The notes beneath the pieces were generated by a model, which searched no databases, was not told where the DNA came from, and was given only the letters and a program-made list of their open reading frames with translations. Made by a program: the position numbers and the translations under genes. Source: CAZYSK01 sp964649415 (lineage in GTDB: Bacteria > Chloroflexota > Anaerolineae > B4-G1). Taken from it: DNA of 64,000 nucleotides. Location: positions 1 through 64,000 of the forward strand of contig CAZYSK010000024.1 in the NCBI GenBank assembly GCA_964649415.1. The letters are read 5' to 3'. Below are positions 1 to 7,084 of the stretch, piece after piece (the first letter of the stretch is position 1; every line of letters starts with the position of its first letter).

Positions 1-41
1 CCATTATACCCTAAATTCTCAAGGAGAGTTGTCTCACTCAT
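1..41 (-). CDS. Start of an unidentified ORF running off the window
   Basis: Only the first 13 codons are visible (MSETTLLENLGYN). The ATG overlaps the stop of the XcyI-like fragment in an ATGA arrangement at 41-38, which suggests translational coupling. It may be a separate gene or the displaced continuation of the restriction gene. The product cannot be named from so few residues. Confidence 0.3.
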   Translation of the reverse strand, partial: MSETTLLENLGYN

Positions 42-523
42 ATTAGCACATAGGGCAAAGTCAGGAGCGTCAGGGAGTTGAGAGCATCTTGAGACAGATC
101 TGGTAAGCCGTTTACCAGAATCCAAGAACTCTCGATCAGGCTCTTACATGCTGACTCCAGCAGAGCTTGCGTGGCTTGTGTCAAGGCCCCATGTTCTTCC
201 ATTCTCTTGAATCGCCCGAAAGGCCCTTTGTAGAATTCTTTCTGGGAGAACCCTAGCAGAAGCCTGTAGTAACCGATCAGGGCAGGTCTTGAAGCAAGCA
301 CGTAAGGCACCGGAAAGACCAACTCGCCTCTGAGCCCTCTTTGGGCGACGAAAGACAACCTGTCGCTGCCAACGAATTCGAGCAGCGCTTTGTCAAGCAA
401 TCCAATATCCAGGTTCCCCACTTGTGCCAGCAATGCTGGCAACAGGTGGGTCTTTCGGGCCTCTTCGAGGCGCTGGTAGAAGCCTAACTGCAGTGCGGGA
501 GACATCACCGGGAACTGAGACAT
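38..523 (-). pseudogene. XcyI/Cfr9I-type restriction endonuclease, N-terminal part only
   Basis: The 161-aa product resembles the N-terminal half of the XcyI/Cfr9I (CCCGGG-cutting) endonuclease family. Matching blocks include LRGELVFPVPYVL, YYRLLLGFSQKEFY and LTLLTL. From memory the family is about 330 aa and carries its PD-(D/E)XK catalytic residues in the C-terminal half, which is absent here: after LTLLTL the reading runs into PYVLI and a TGA. The start at 523 follows the methyltransferase stop (525-527) directly, with AGAGAGGAA as the ribosome site inside the upstream gene, so the pair was co-translated. The ORF is probably a broken nuclease. A frameshift or a genuinely split protein cannot be excluded because the window ends 37 bases later. 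Confidence 0.65.
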
Positions 524-524
524 A

Positions 525-1466
525 CTATTCCTCTCTCTGGTCAAGATCAACCAGGTCGAAACTGAACCCGTGTTCCCCCAGACGGCTCTTCGCTATCTCG
601 ACATACTCTAGCTTTAGTTCTATTCCGATGAAATTACGACCATATAGAGCCGCTACCAAACCAGTAGTACCAGAGCCGAAAAACGGGTCGATGACGAAAT
701 CGCCGACTTGGCTTCCAGCCAGGACGCAGGGCTCGATTAGTTTGGTTGGAAAGGTAGCGAAGTGGGCTTGTTTGAGAGGTTCTGACTGCACGGTCCAAAC
801 ACTGCGTTTGTTCCTGCGTCTACCGTTCACCCCCCTCTCCTTGATCGCGGCGTGGTCGTAGTAGTATCTCTCGTTCTTGCTCAAAAGGAAGACCGTCTCG
901 TGCGCTCGCGTGGGGCGGTCCTTCACGCTTTCAGGGTGAGGATTAGGCTTGTGCCAGATGATCTCGCTGCGCAGGTACCATCCATCACCTTGGAGAGCCA
1001 TAGCGAGCCGCCAAGGGACGCCGACTAGATCCTTTGGCTTCAAGCCCTCTGGTGTTGCAGGACGATAGGACATCGCCCGTGCAGGGTTCTTCCTGTCTGG
1101 CGCTCGCCGGGTGCGTCCACCGCTTGTATAGCAGTCGCCGATGTTCAACCAGAGCGTTCCGTCCTCGCTAAGAACCCTTCTCAATTCCCCAAACACTGCA
1201 ACCAGATTGCTGATGTAGTCATCGACGTTGTCCTCCGAGCCGATCTGCCCGCGTATGTCATAGTCTCTTAACCCCCAATAGGGCGGAGAGGTGATGGCTG
1301 TTCGACAGATCTGTGATGGAAGGCTAGACAGAACCTGGAGGGCATCTCCACGATAGACTACTGATTTCGTGGACACTTCAGAGAAAAGCAGTGCGGGTTG
1401 CGGAAGAACGCCAGTTTTTTCCATTGCTCCTGACAAGGTGTCTCTGGGACGACCTACAATCACCAT
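525..1466 (-). CDS. Type II DNA (cytosine-N4-specific) methyltransferase, XcyI/Cfr9I type
   Basis: This SAM-dependent methyltransferase (313 aa) would protect the recognition site of the adjacent XcyI-like nuclease, by family probably CCCGGG. The catalytic motif IV is TSPPYW at residues 59-64; the SPPY form is typical of N4-cytosine enzymes. The SAM-binding motif I, DPFFGSGTTG, comes at about residues 260-269, so the order IV then I is that of the beta class. Motifs and length look intact, so the modification half of the system is probably functional. The ATG at 1466 sits only a few bases below a TATAAT box, implying a leaderless mRNA; an internal start near 1424 (MEKTGV) is the alternative. 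Confidence 0.85.
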   Translation of the reverse strand: MVIVGRPRDTLSGAMEKTGVLPQPALLFSEVSTKSVVYRGDALQVLSSLPSQICRTAITSPPYWGLRDYDIRGQIGSEDNVDDYISNLVAVFGELRRVLSEDGTLWLNIGDCYTSGGRTRRAPDRKNPARAMSYRPATPEGLKPKDLVGVPWRLAMALQGDGWYLRSEIIWHKPNPHPESVKDRPTRAHETVFLLSKNERYYYDHAAIKERGVNGRRRNKRSVWTVQSEPLKQAHFATFPTKLIEPCVLAGSQVGDFVIDPFFGSGTTGLVAALYGRNFIGIELKLEYVEIAKSRLGEHGFSFDLVDLDQREE

Positions 1467-1470
1467 TGGT

Positions 1471-1498
1471 ATTATACGTACGCAAAGGCGGTGGTCAA
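1471..1498 (-). promoter_or_regulatory. Promoter of the methyltransferase (leaderless)
   Basis: On the minus strand TTGACC (1498-1493), a 16-base spacer and TATAAT (1476-1471) form a near-consensus promoter. Transcription should start at or within a base or two of the ATG at 1466, so no Shine-Dalgarno leader is possible. Confidence 0.6.
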
Positions 1499-1968
1499 GC
1501 TAGTGGTGTGTCTGATGGGGTGCCGCCTTGCACTTGCGCAAGCAGTATAAACCCGAAGGCCCTGGGGCGCAACTCAGGGGAGCTGTTGGCCTCGACGGTT
1601 GTTGCAGGCCAAGGTTGCCGCGTATGCAGGTATCCGTTTCCTCGATCCACCGGACCGGTGTCCGGTTGACTTGCACGCTGGCGCGCTATGGCTATAATAC
1701 GGGCAGGCACACGACTCCCAGGCAGCCATCCCTGGACTTCCGCTTCAGCCGGGCAGTACGCAGCACGCATCATGCATTGCATTCTAACACAGAGCTACGC
1801 AGAGAACGCAAGACGCGATACAGAGGAACGGCGAGATCGTTTTCTGTCTTCTGCTCTGTGTCTCTCTGTGTATCCTCTGTGTGACTCTGTAAAGTTGTGT
1901 GACTCTGTAAAGTTGTGTGATTCTGTGTAAGGCATTGGGGCCCATAATACGCACTAAGGAGGTGTAAG
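1499..1968. other. Intergenic region with a candidate plus-strand promoter and a short tandem repeat
   Basis: No convincing gene is visible here. A plus-strand promoter candidate is TTGCAC (1671-1676), 16 bases, TATAAT (1693-1698), which could drive etfBA 270 bases downstream. Positions 1790-1930 are rich in CTCTGTGT and ACACAGAG-type words that can fold back on one another. They end in two and a half copies of an 18-base unit, GTGTGACTCTGTAAAGTT, at about 1878-1920. Such simple repeats are typical non-coding filler in this genome. Confidence 0.5.
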
Positions 1969-2766
1969 TTGCACATCGTGGTATGCACCAAACACACGCC
2001 CGACTCAGAGGCCAAGATGTCGGTGGACGAGGCGGGCAACGTCTCCTGGGGGGAGTCGCCACTGATCATCAACCCATGGGACGAGTACGCCGTGGAGGAG
2101 GCCCTGATTCTCCGGGACGAGCACGGCGGCACAGTCACCGTCGTCTCGGTGGGACCGGAGGAGGCGCTGGAGGCACTGAAGCACGCGGTCGCGATGGGTT
2201 GCGACGAGGCTGTTCGTGTGTGGGACGACGCCTGTGCCGGTGCCGACACGCTGGCCACCAGCTACGTGCTGGCGAAGACCGTCGAGAAGATAGGCGACGT
2301 GGATCTATTGCTGTTCGGCAAGTCGGCGATTGACGCGGAGACGTGGCAGACCGGTTCGGCGGTCGCCCGGCGACTGGGCTGGCCCGCGTTGATGTACACG
2401 ATCAAGATCGCCGAGTTGGACCCGGACGGCAAGCGCATCGTCGTCGAGCGGCTGCTGGAGCAGGGCCGCCAGGTGGTGTCGGCTCCGCTGCCCGCCGTCG
2501 TCGGCACGACGAAGGGCATCAACGAGCCGCGCTATACCTCCTTCATGGGCATCCGCAAGGCGGCGAAGATGGCGTATCCACTCTGGACGCTGCAGGACGT
2601 GGGGGCGGAGGCCGACAAGGTGGGCGCGGCTGGTTCCGGCGTGCGCTGGCCGGAGGTTGCCATGCCGCCGGCGCGCGAGGGCGAGGCGGAGATCATCGCC
2701 GGTGAGACGGTCGAGGAATCGGCGGCGATCCTGGTCGACAAGCTGCTGGCCGAGAAGGTCATCTAG
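1969..2766 (+). CDS. etfB: Electron transfer flavoprotein beta subunit
   Basis: EtfB forms a heterodimer with EtfA, binds AMP (or a second FAD in bifurcating forms) and carries electrons between dehydrogenases and the quinone or ferredoxin pool. The 265-aa product has the usual length and N-terminal pattern: a TPDSE segment near the start, a long stretch over 40-120 with NPWDEYAVEEAL, and GKSAIDAETWQTG at about residue 115. The start is TTG at 1969, chosen because AAGGAGG lies 7-8 bases upstream. EtfA follows after 11 bases. No dehydrogenase or oxidoreductase partner is adjacent, so the electron donor is unknown; the distant C1 cluster is only a speculative link. Confidence 0.9.
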   Translation: MHIVVCTKHTPDSEAKMSVDEAGNVSWGESPLIINPWDEYAVEEALILRDEHGGTVTVVSVGPEEALEALKHAVAMGCDEAVRVWDDACAGADTLATSYVLAKTVEKIGDVDLLLFGKSAIDAETWQTGSAVARRLGWPALMYTIKIAELDPDGKRIVVERLLEQGRQVVSAPLPAVVGTTKGINEPRYTSFMGIRKAAKMAYPLWTLQDVGAEADKVGAAGSGVRWPEVAMPPAREGEAEIIAGETVEESAAILVDKLLAEKVI

Positions 2767-2777
2767 GAGGCAATGCC

Positions 2778-3764
2778 ATGAGCAATGACATCTTTACCTG
2801 GGTGGAACAGTTCAAAGGTGAGCCCGCGGCTGTTTCCTGGGAGGCCATCGGCGCGGCCCGTGAATTGGCGGACGAGCTGGGTGGCAGTGTGGTCGCCTGC
2901 GTCTTCGGCGGCGAGGGGGTCGAGAAGCTTGCACAGGAGGCCATCTCGTACGGGGCCGACACGGTTCTGTTGGCCGAGGACGCGACTCTGGCCGATTTCC
3001 GCGTCGAGCCGCAGGCCGCGTTGCTGGCCAGCGTGGTACGCGAGGCCGAGCCCTCCGCTGTCGTCATCGGCGCGACTTTCCGAGGGCGCGAGTTGGGACC
3101 CGCGTTGGCGGTCGATCTCGGCACAGGCTGCATCGCCGACTGCATCGCGCTAGAGCTGGCGGATGGCCAGGTGGTTGCCACACGCCCGATCTACGCGGGC
3201 AAGCTGCTGTGCAAGTGCGTGGTCCCCGATCGGCGGCCGCAGATCCTGACCACACGCGCGCGGGCTTTCGCCAAGCCGGAGCCTGATCCGGCCCGGAGTG
3301 GTGAGGTGAAGCAGGTGGAGCCGGTCTTGGCCGAGGATGACATCCTGTGCCAGGTGACCGGGTTCGAGGCGGCTGGGGGCAGCGTGAGTCTGGCTGACGC
3401 GGGCATCATCGTCTCGGGTGGGCGCGGCGTCGGTGGCCCAGAGGGATTCGAGCCGGTGCGCGAACTGGCGGAGACGTTGGGTGCCGCGCTGGGTGCCTCC
3501 CGCGCCGCCGTGGACGCCGGCTGGATTCCGTACGCGCACCAGGTGGGGCAGACCGGGAAGACGGTCGGCCCGGATCTCTACGTGGCTGCGGGCATCTCGG
3601 GCGCGATTCAGCACCAGGCCGGCATGCGCACGAGCAAGGTGATCGTGGCCGTCAACAAGGACCCCGAGGCGCCGATCTTCAAGCTTGCGCACTACGGCAT
3701 CGTGGGCGACCTGTTCAAAGTAGTGCCCGCGCTCAACGCAGCGCTCAAGGAGAAGTTGGGGTAA
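2778..3764 (+). CDS. etfA: Electron transfer flavoprotein alpha subunit
   Basis: EtfA (328 aa) is the FAD-binding partner of EtfB. The N-terminal domain covers about residues 1-190. The C-terminal FAD domain shows SGGRGVGGPEGFEP (about 213-226), VGQTGKTVGPDLYVA (about 256-270) and GISGAIQHQAGM (about 272-283), which are the family's FAD contacts, plus the terminal NKDPEAPIFKLAHYGIVGDL segment. AGGAGG precedes the ATG. The gene is co-transcribed with etfB and followed by a strong hairpin at 3854-3887 that probably ends the unit. Confidence 0.92.
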   Translation: MSNDIFTWVEQFKGEPAAVSWEAIGAARELADELGGSVVACVFGGEGVEKLAQEAISYGADTVLLAEDATLADFRVEPQAALLASVVREAEPSAVVIGATFRGRELGPALAVDLGTGCIADCIALELADGQVVATRPIYAGKLLCKCVVPDRRPQILTTRARAFAKPEPDPARSGEVKQVEPVLAEDDILCQVTGFEAAGGSVSLADAGIIVSGGRGVGGPEGFEPVRELAETLGAALGASRAAVDAGWIPYAHQVGQTGKTVGPDLYVAAGISGAIQHQAGMRTSKVIVAVNKDPEAPIFKLAHYGIVGDLFKVVPALNAALKEKLG

Positions 3765-3853
3765 CGCAGGACCGAAGGAAAGGCGTCATACGCAGACGCA
3801 ACACGTAACGTGTGTCGCGTGTTCCGTTGGGCAGGGTAGGGTGGCTGGCACCG

Positions 3854-3887
3854 GGACCCCGCTTTCTGGCGGCAGAGGGCGGGGTCC
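3854..3887 (+). terminator. Hairpin downstream of etfBA
   Basis: GGACCCCGC (3854-3862) pairs perfectly with GCGGGGTCC (3879-3887) across a 16-base loop. It lies 90 bases after the etfA stop. The T-run is weak (TGGCTTCTGT), so termination is likely but not certain. The rest of 3765-4003 holds no gene I can support. Confidence 0.5.
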
Positions 3888-4003
3888 TGGCTTCTGTCAG
3901 GGGGGCATTGGATGCGGCGACTTGTCGCGGGGGAGGGGCAAACGTGCTCACGCTTCTGGGCGGCGGGCCTGGCGGAAGGTGATGCCCACGCTGCGCGCGG
4001 TCG

Positions 4004-4031
4004 TTGTCGGATGGGGCGTTTGTGCTATAAT
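4004..4031 (+). promoter_or_regulatory. Promoter of the DUF2085-pgeF-yggS unit
   Basis: TTGTCG (4004-4009), 16 bases, TATAAT (4026-4031). Predicted transcription begins near 4038, 30 bases ahead of the ATG at 4069. This argues against the longer open frame that extends upstream to 3841. Confidence 0.6.
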
Positions 4032-4068
4032 CTTGAGTCGCATACCCATACGGATGAGGTTAGCGTTG

Positions 4069-4818
4069 ATGGATGTACAAGACAAGCCAGGACAACCAAG
4101 CACGGCCGAGGTATTGGCCGAGGTGAACCGAAGGCGGACAGAGGCAGATCACCTGAGCGAGGCTCAGCGAGGGATCGTCGTCCTGGCCGACCGGTTTGTG
4201 TTTTGGCTTTCCAAGCATTGGCTGGCGGTCTTCAACACGCTGGCTTTCCTCTACGTGGGCCTGCCTGTCCTGGCCCCGGCGCTGATGGCCATCGGGGTTG
4301 GGGGAGCGGCGAGGGTCATTTATCTCGTCTATGATCCGCTGTGCAACCAGTTGCCGCAGCGCTCGTGGTTCTTGTTCGGCCCACAGGTCTCGTACACGCT
4401 GCCGGAGCTTGTGCCGTGGATAGGCGACAACCCGTTAGCTAGCTCCTTCGTCGGCAACGCGGCCGTGGGGTACAAGATGGCCCTGTGCCAGAGGTGCATG
4501 TCCATCCACGGTGCGATCTTCATCTTTGGGATGCTTTATGCCCTGGGCCGGCGGTACATACGCCCGCTTCCGATATGGGCCTACATCGTGTTCGGCCTGC
4601 TGCCGATGGCGGCGGACGGGGGATTCCAGTTCCTGTCCTATGCCATCCCCCTGATCCTGCCCAGCCTTCCCATCGCTCCCTACGAGACGACGCCCTTCAT
4701 GCGCGCGCTGACCGGCGTGCTGTTCGGCCTGGCCACAGTCTGGCTGGCCTATCCATACGTGCAGGAGGCGATGGACGAGTTCCGCGAGTCGCTGCGCCGG
4801 CGCCGTGGCTGGGAATGA
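4069..4818 (+). CDS. DUF2085 family membrane protein
   Basis: A 249-aa membrane protein of the DUF2085 family, whose function is unknown. About five hydrophobic segments are visible, starting near residue 45 (HWLAVFNTLAFLYVGLPVL). The family's cysteine-bearing motifs are present: YDPLCNQLPQRS followed by ALCQRCMSIHGAIFIFG. These conserved cysteines could bind metal or form disulfides. The ATG at 4069 is preferred because GAGG lies nine bases upstream and a promoter sits at 4004-4031; an ATG at 4054 is in the same frame. It heads a plus-strand series with pgeF, yggS and yggT. Confidence 0.75.
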   Translation: MDVQDKPGQPSTAEVLAEVNRRRTEADHLSEAQRGIVVLADRFVFWLSKHWLAVFNTLAFLYVGLPVLAPALMAIGVGGAARVIYLVYDPLCNQLPQRSWFLFGPQVSYTLPELVPWIGDNPLASSFVGNAAVGYKMALCQRCMSIHGAIFIFGMLYALGRRYIRPLPIWAYIVFGLLPMAADGGFQFLSYAIPLILPSLPIAPYETTPFMRALTGVLFGLATVWLAYPYVQEAMDEFRESLRRRRGWE

Positions 4819-4880
4819 GGCGCACGTCACGGAGTCTGGACTGTGCCGATGCTGCACGTGATTGGTTCGGGCCTGGTCTC

Positions 4881-5672
4881 ATGATACGCGCGTGTGTGGA
4901 CGGCGTGGTGTTGTACCGCTTCGAGGGGCTGGACGGCGTCGAGGGCGTGCGTCACGCCGTACTGACGCGTATCGGCGGCGTGAGCCGGGGGCCATACGCC
5001 ACGCTCAACCTGGGGCACACGGTGGGTGACGATCTGGCCGCTGTGGAGGAGAACCACCGGCGGGCTTTCCGCGTGCTGGGGTTGGCGTCCGGCAAGGTGG
5101 TCAGCCCGTACCAGGTACACGGGGCGCGGGTGGGTGTCGTCGGGCGCGCGCATCTGGGCACCGTCCAGCCGGCCACCGACGCGTTGGTGACCGCCACACC
5201 GGGCGTGCCGCTGCTCATGCGCTTCGGCGACTGCGCGCCGGTGCTGTTCTTCGATCCGGCGCGGCGCGTGATCGGGATGGCGCACGCGGGCTGGCGCGGG
5301 GTCGTGGCGGGAACGGTGGAAGCGACAGTGCGGACGATGGCGGAGCGGCTGGGCTGCGATCCGGCTAACCTGTGGGCGGGTATCGGCCCGACCATCGGAC
5401 CGTGCTGTTACGAGGTTGGACCGGAGACCGTGACGGCGGTGCAGGGGGCGTGCCCGCCGGGGGCGGGCGTGGCGCGTCGCGTCAATGGGCGGGTACATCT
5501 TGACCTGCCGGCGGCGGTGGGGGCTCAACTGCGCGCTGCCGGGGTGGGGGAGATCGAGGCCGCGGGACTGTGCACCGCGTGCCACGTGGACGAGTTTTTC
5601 TCGCATCGAGCGGAGCACGGACGCACGGGGCGCTTTGGCGTGGCTATGGAGTTGCGGAGTAGCGAGACCTGA
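4881..5672 (+). CDS. pgeF: Laccase-domain multicopper oxidase/purine nucleosidase (YfiH, peptidoglycan editing factor)
   Basis: This YfiH family protein (263 aa) corrects L-Ser misincorporation into peptidoglycan precursors in E. coli; homologues also phosphorolyse purine nucleosides. The zinc ligands are visible as H80 (SPYQVHG), C118 (RFGDCAP) and H135 (GMAHAGWRG). Also present are the GPTIGPCCYEVG segment and the C-terminal CTACHVDEFFSHR motif. The start ATG at 4881 agrees with the family N-terminus. The gene lies in the classic neighbourhood pgeF-yggS-yggT of cell-envelope and division genes, 62 bases after the DUF2085 gene. Confidence 0.88.
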   Translation: MIRACVDGVVLYRFEGLDGVEGVRHAVLTRIGGVSRGPYATLNLGHTVGDDLAAVEENHRRAFRVLGLASGKVVSPYQVHGARVGVVGRAHLGTVQPATDALVTATPGVPLLMRFGDCAPVLFFDPARRVIGMAHAGWRGVVAGTVEATVRTMAERLGCDPANLWAGIGPTIGPCCYEVGPETVTAVQGACPPGAGVARRVNGRVHLDLPAAVGAQLRAAGVGEIEAAGLCTACHVDEFFSHRAEHGRTGRFGVAMELRSSET

Positions 5673-5697
5673 CAGGTTCTCCGAAACCTGCCGGGTC
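5665..5697. repeat. Imperfect palindrome of the GACCTGACAGG type
   Basis: GACCTGACAGGTT pairs with AACCTGCCGGGTC across a seven-base loop. It begins inside the last codons of pgeF, so it supplies the gene's 3' end, and it fills most of the gap before yggS. The same sequence family occurs as the outer arms of the element at 12330-12397. Confidence 0.6.
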
Positions 5698-5721
5698 TGC
5701 CTGGGTAGCGGAGGTGGCGAG

Positions 5722-6465
5722 GTGGTTGACGTCGCGCACAAGTTGGCACAGGTGCAGGAGCGCATTGGCGAGGCGGCACTGCGGGTGGGGCGGGATCCGG
5801 GTGAGGTCACGCTGGTCGCCGTGAGCAAGACCCATCCACCCGAGGCGGTCGTGGCTGTCTATCAGGCGGGGGTGCGTCACTTTGGCGAGAACCGCGTCGA
5901 AGAGGGGATGGCCAAGATCCCGGCCGTGCACGTCGCCCTCGCCGGCCCACGGCCGACCTGGCACATGGTGGGCCACGTGCAGAGCCGGAAGGCACAGGAA
6001 GCCGTGGCGCACTTCGACTACGTGCACTCGGTGGATCGGGTGAAGATCGCGCGGCGGCTGAGCCGTTTCGCGCAAGAGGCCGGACGCACGCTGCCCGTGC
6101 TGCTCGAGTGCAACGTCTCGGGCGAGGCGTCGAAGTTCGGCTTCGACGCGCGGAACTGGGAGGGCGATGCGGGACAGCGGGGGGCATTGTTCGCCGCTGT
6201 CGAGGAGGTATCGGCGCTGCCGGGTCTCTTGGTCCAGGGTCTGATGACGATGGCTCCGCTTGTGTCCGATCCCGAGATTGTGCGGCCGGTCTTCGTTGGG
6301 CTGCGCGTGCTGCGGGATGCGCTGCGCGAGCGCTATCCGGATTGCCATTGGCCCCACCTCTCAATGGGTATGACCGATGACTTCGAGGTCGCCGTGGAGG
6401 AGGGGGCGACCATGGTGCGCATTGGACGCGCCATCTTTGGGGAACGGAGGAGCGATCAGTGCTGA
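5722..6465 (+). CDS. yggS: YggS family pyridoxal phosphate homeostasis protein
   Basis: A 247-aa, single-domain alanine-racemase-like TIM barrel that binds PLP and buffers PLP homeostasis without a known catalytic reaction. The PLP lysine is K36 in LVAVSKTHPP. Other family marks are FGENRVEEGMAK, WHMVGHVQSRKA, LLECNVSGEASKFGF, GLMTMAP and LSMGMTDDFEVAVEEGATMVRIGRAIFG. The start is GTG at 5722, chosen because CGGAGG lies about ten bases upstream and because VDVAHKL matches the family N-terminus. The open frame extends further upstream only through pgeF. Confidence 0.9.
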   Translation: MVDVAHKLAQVQERIGEAALRVGRDPGEVTLVAVSKTHPPEAVVAVYQAGVRHFGENRVEEGMAKIPAVHVALAGPRPTWHMVGHVQSRKAQEAVAHFDYVHSVDRVKIARRLSRFAQEAGRTLPVLLECNVSGEASKFGFDARNWEGDAGQRGALFAAVEEVSALPGLLVQGLMTMAPLVSDPEIVRPVFVGLRVLRDALRERYPDCHWPHLSMGMTDDFEVAVEEGATMVRIGRAIFGERRSDQC

Positions 6466-6484
6466 GTGGGGAAGCGGAGAGCCA

Positions 6485-6763
6485 ATGAGTGTACTACCGA
6501 TTGGCGCGTTGTTGCGATTCTTGAACCTGCTATTCACGCTTTACTCGTTTGCGATCATCGCCCGTTCGTTGCTGTCGTGGTTTCGGATCAGCTACTACCA
6601 CCCGATAGCACGTTTCTTGATCCAGATCACCGAGCCGGTGCTGGCCCCGCTGCGTCGACACATTCCACCTGTGGGGGGACTGGACTTCACGCCTATGGTG
6701 GCGCTGGTCTTGATCTGGGTGGTCGAGCAAGTCCTGCAGATGGTGATCTTGGCACTGTTCTAG
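6485..6763 (+). CDS. yggT: YggT family integral membrane protein
   Basis: A 92-aa protein with two hydrophobic spans, residues 5-25 (IGALLRFLNLLFTLYSFAII) and 68-90, joined by the family signature WFRISYYHPIARFLIQITEPVLAPLRRHIPPVGGLDFTPM. YggT proteins are linked to cell division or osmotic tolerance, with unclear mechanism. The ATG at 6485 follows a GGAGAG ribosome site. It lies 19 bases after yggS, in the usual yggS-yggT order. Confidence 0.85.
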   Translation: MSVLPIGALLRFLNLLFTLYSFAIIARSLLSWFRISYYHPIARFLIQITEPVLAPLRRHIPPVGGLDFTPMVALVLIWVVEQVLQMVILALF

Positions 6764-6769
6764 GCGGTC

Positions 6770-7057
6770 ATGGGGCTGTTGGTCAGTCAGGGGGATGACG
6801 GGTCTGTCTTCCCGGTGCACGTCGTGCCTCGGGGCAGGCGGAACGAGGTCGTGGGGCTGTATGGCGATGCGCTGAAGGTGCGGCTGACGGCCCCGCCGGT
6901 GCAAGGTAAGGCGAACCGGGCACTGCGCGAATTCCTGGCCGAGCGGCTTGGTGTCCCGACCGCGCAGGTCGAGGTGATCAGCGGGCATACCTCGCGTCAC
7001 AAGCGGGTGCGTGTTTGGGGCGTGTCGGGCGATGAGGTCCGGGGGTTGCTGGACTAA
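6770..7057 (+). CDS. DUF167 family protein (YggU-like)
   Basis: A 95-aa DUF167/YggU protein of unknown biochemical role. The family core is seen as VHVVPRGRRNEVVGLYGDALKVRLTAPPVQGKANRALREFLAERLGV in two consecutive blocks, followed by a VEVISGHTSRHKRVRV strand. The gene starts six bases after the yggT stop and closes the yggS-yggT-yggU-like set. The next gene is convergent. Confidence 0.85.
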   Translation: MGLLVSQGDDGSVFPVHVVPRGRRNEVVGLYGDALKVRLTAPPVQGKANRALREFLAERLGVPTAQVEVISGHTSRHKRVRVWGVSGDEVRGLLD

Positions 7058-7084
7058 GCCCGAATTGCCAAGGCTAAGTCTGAT

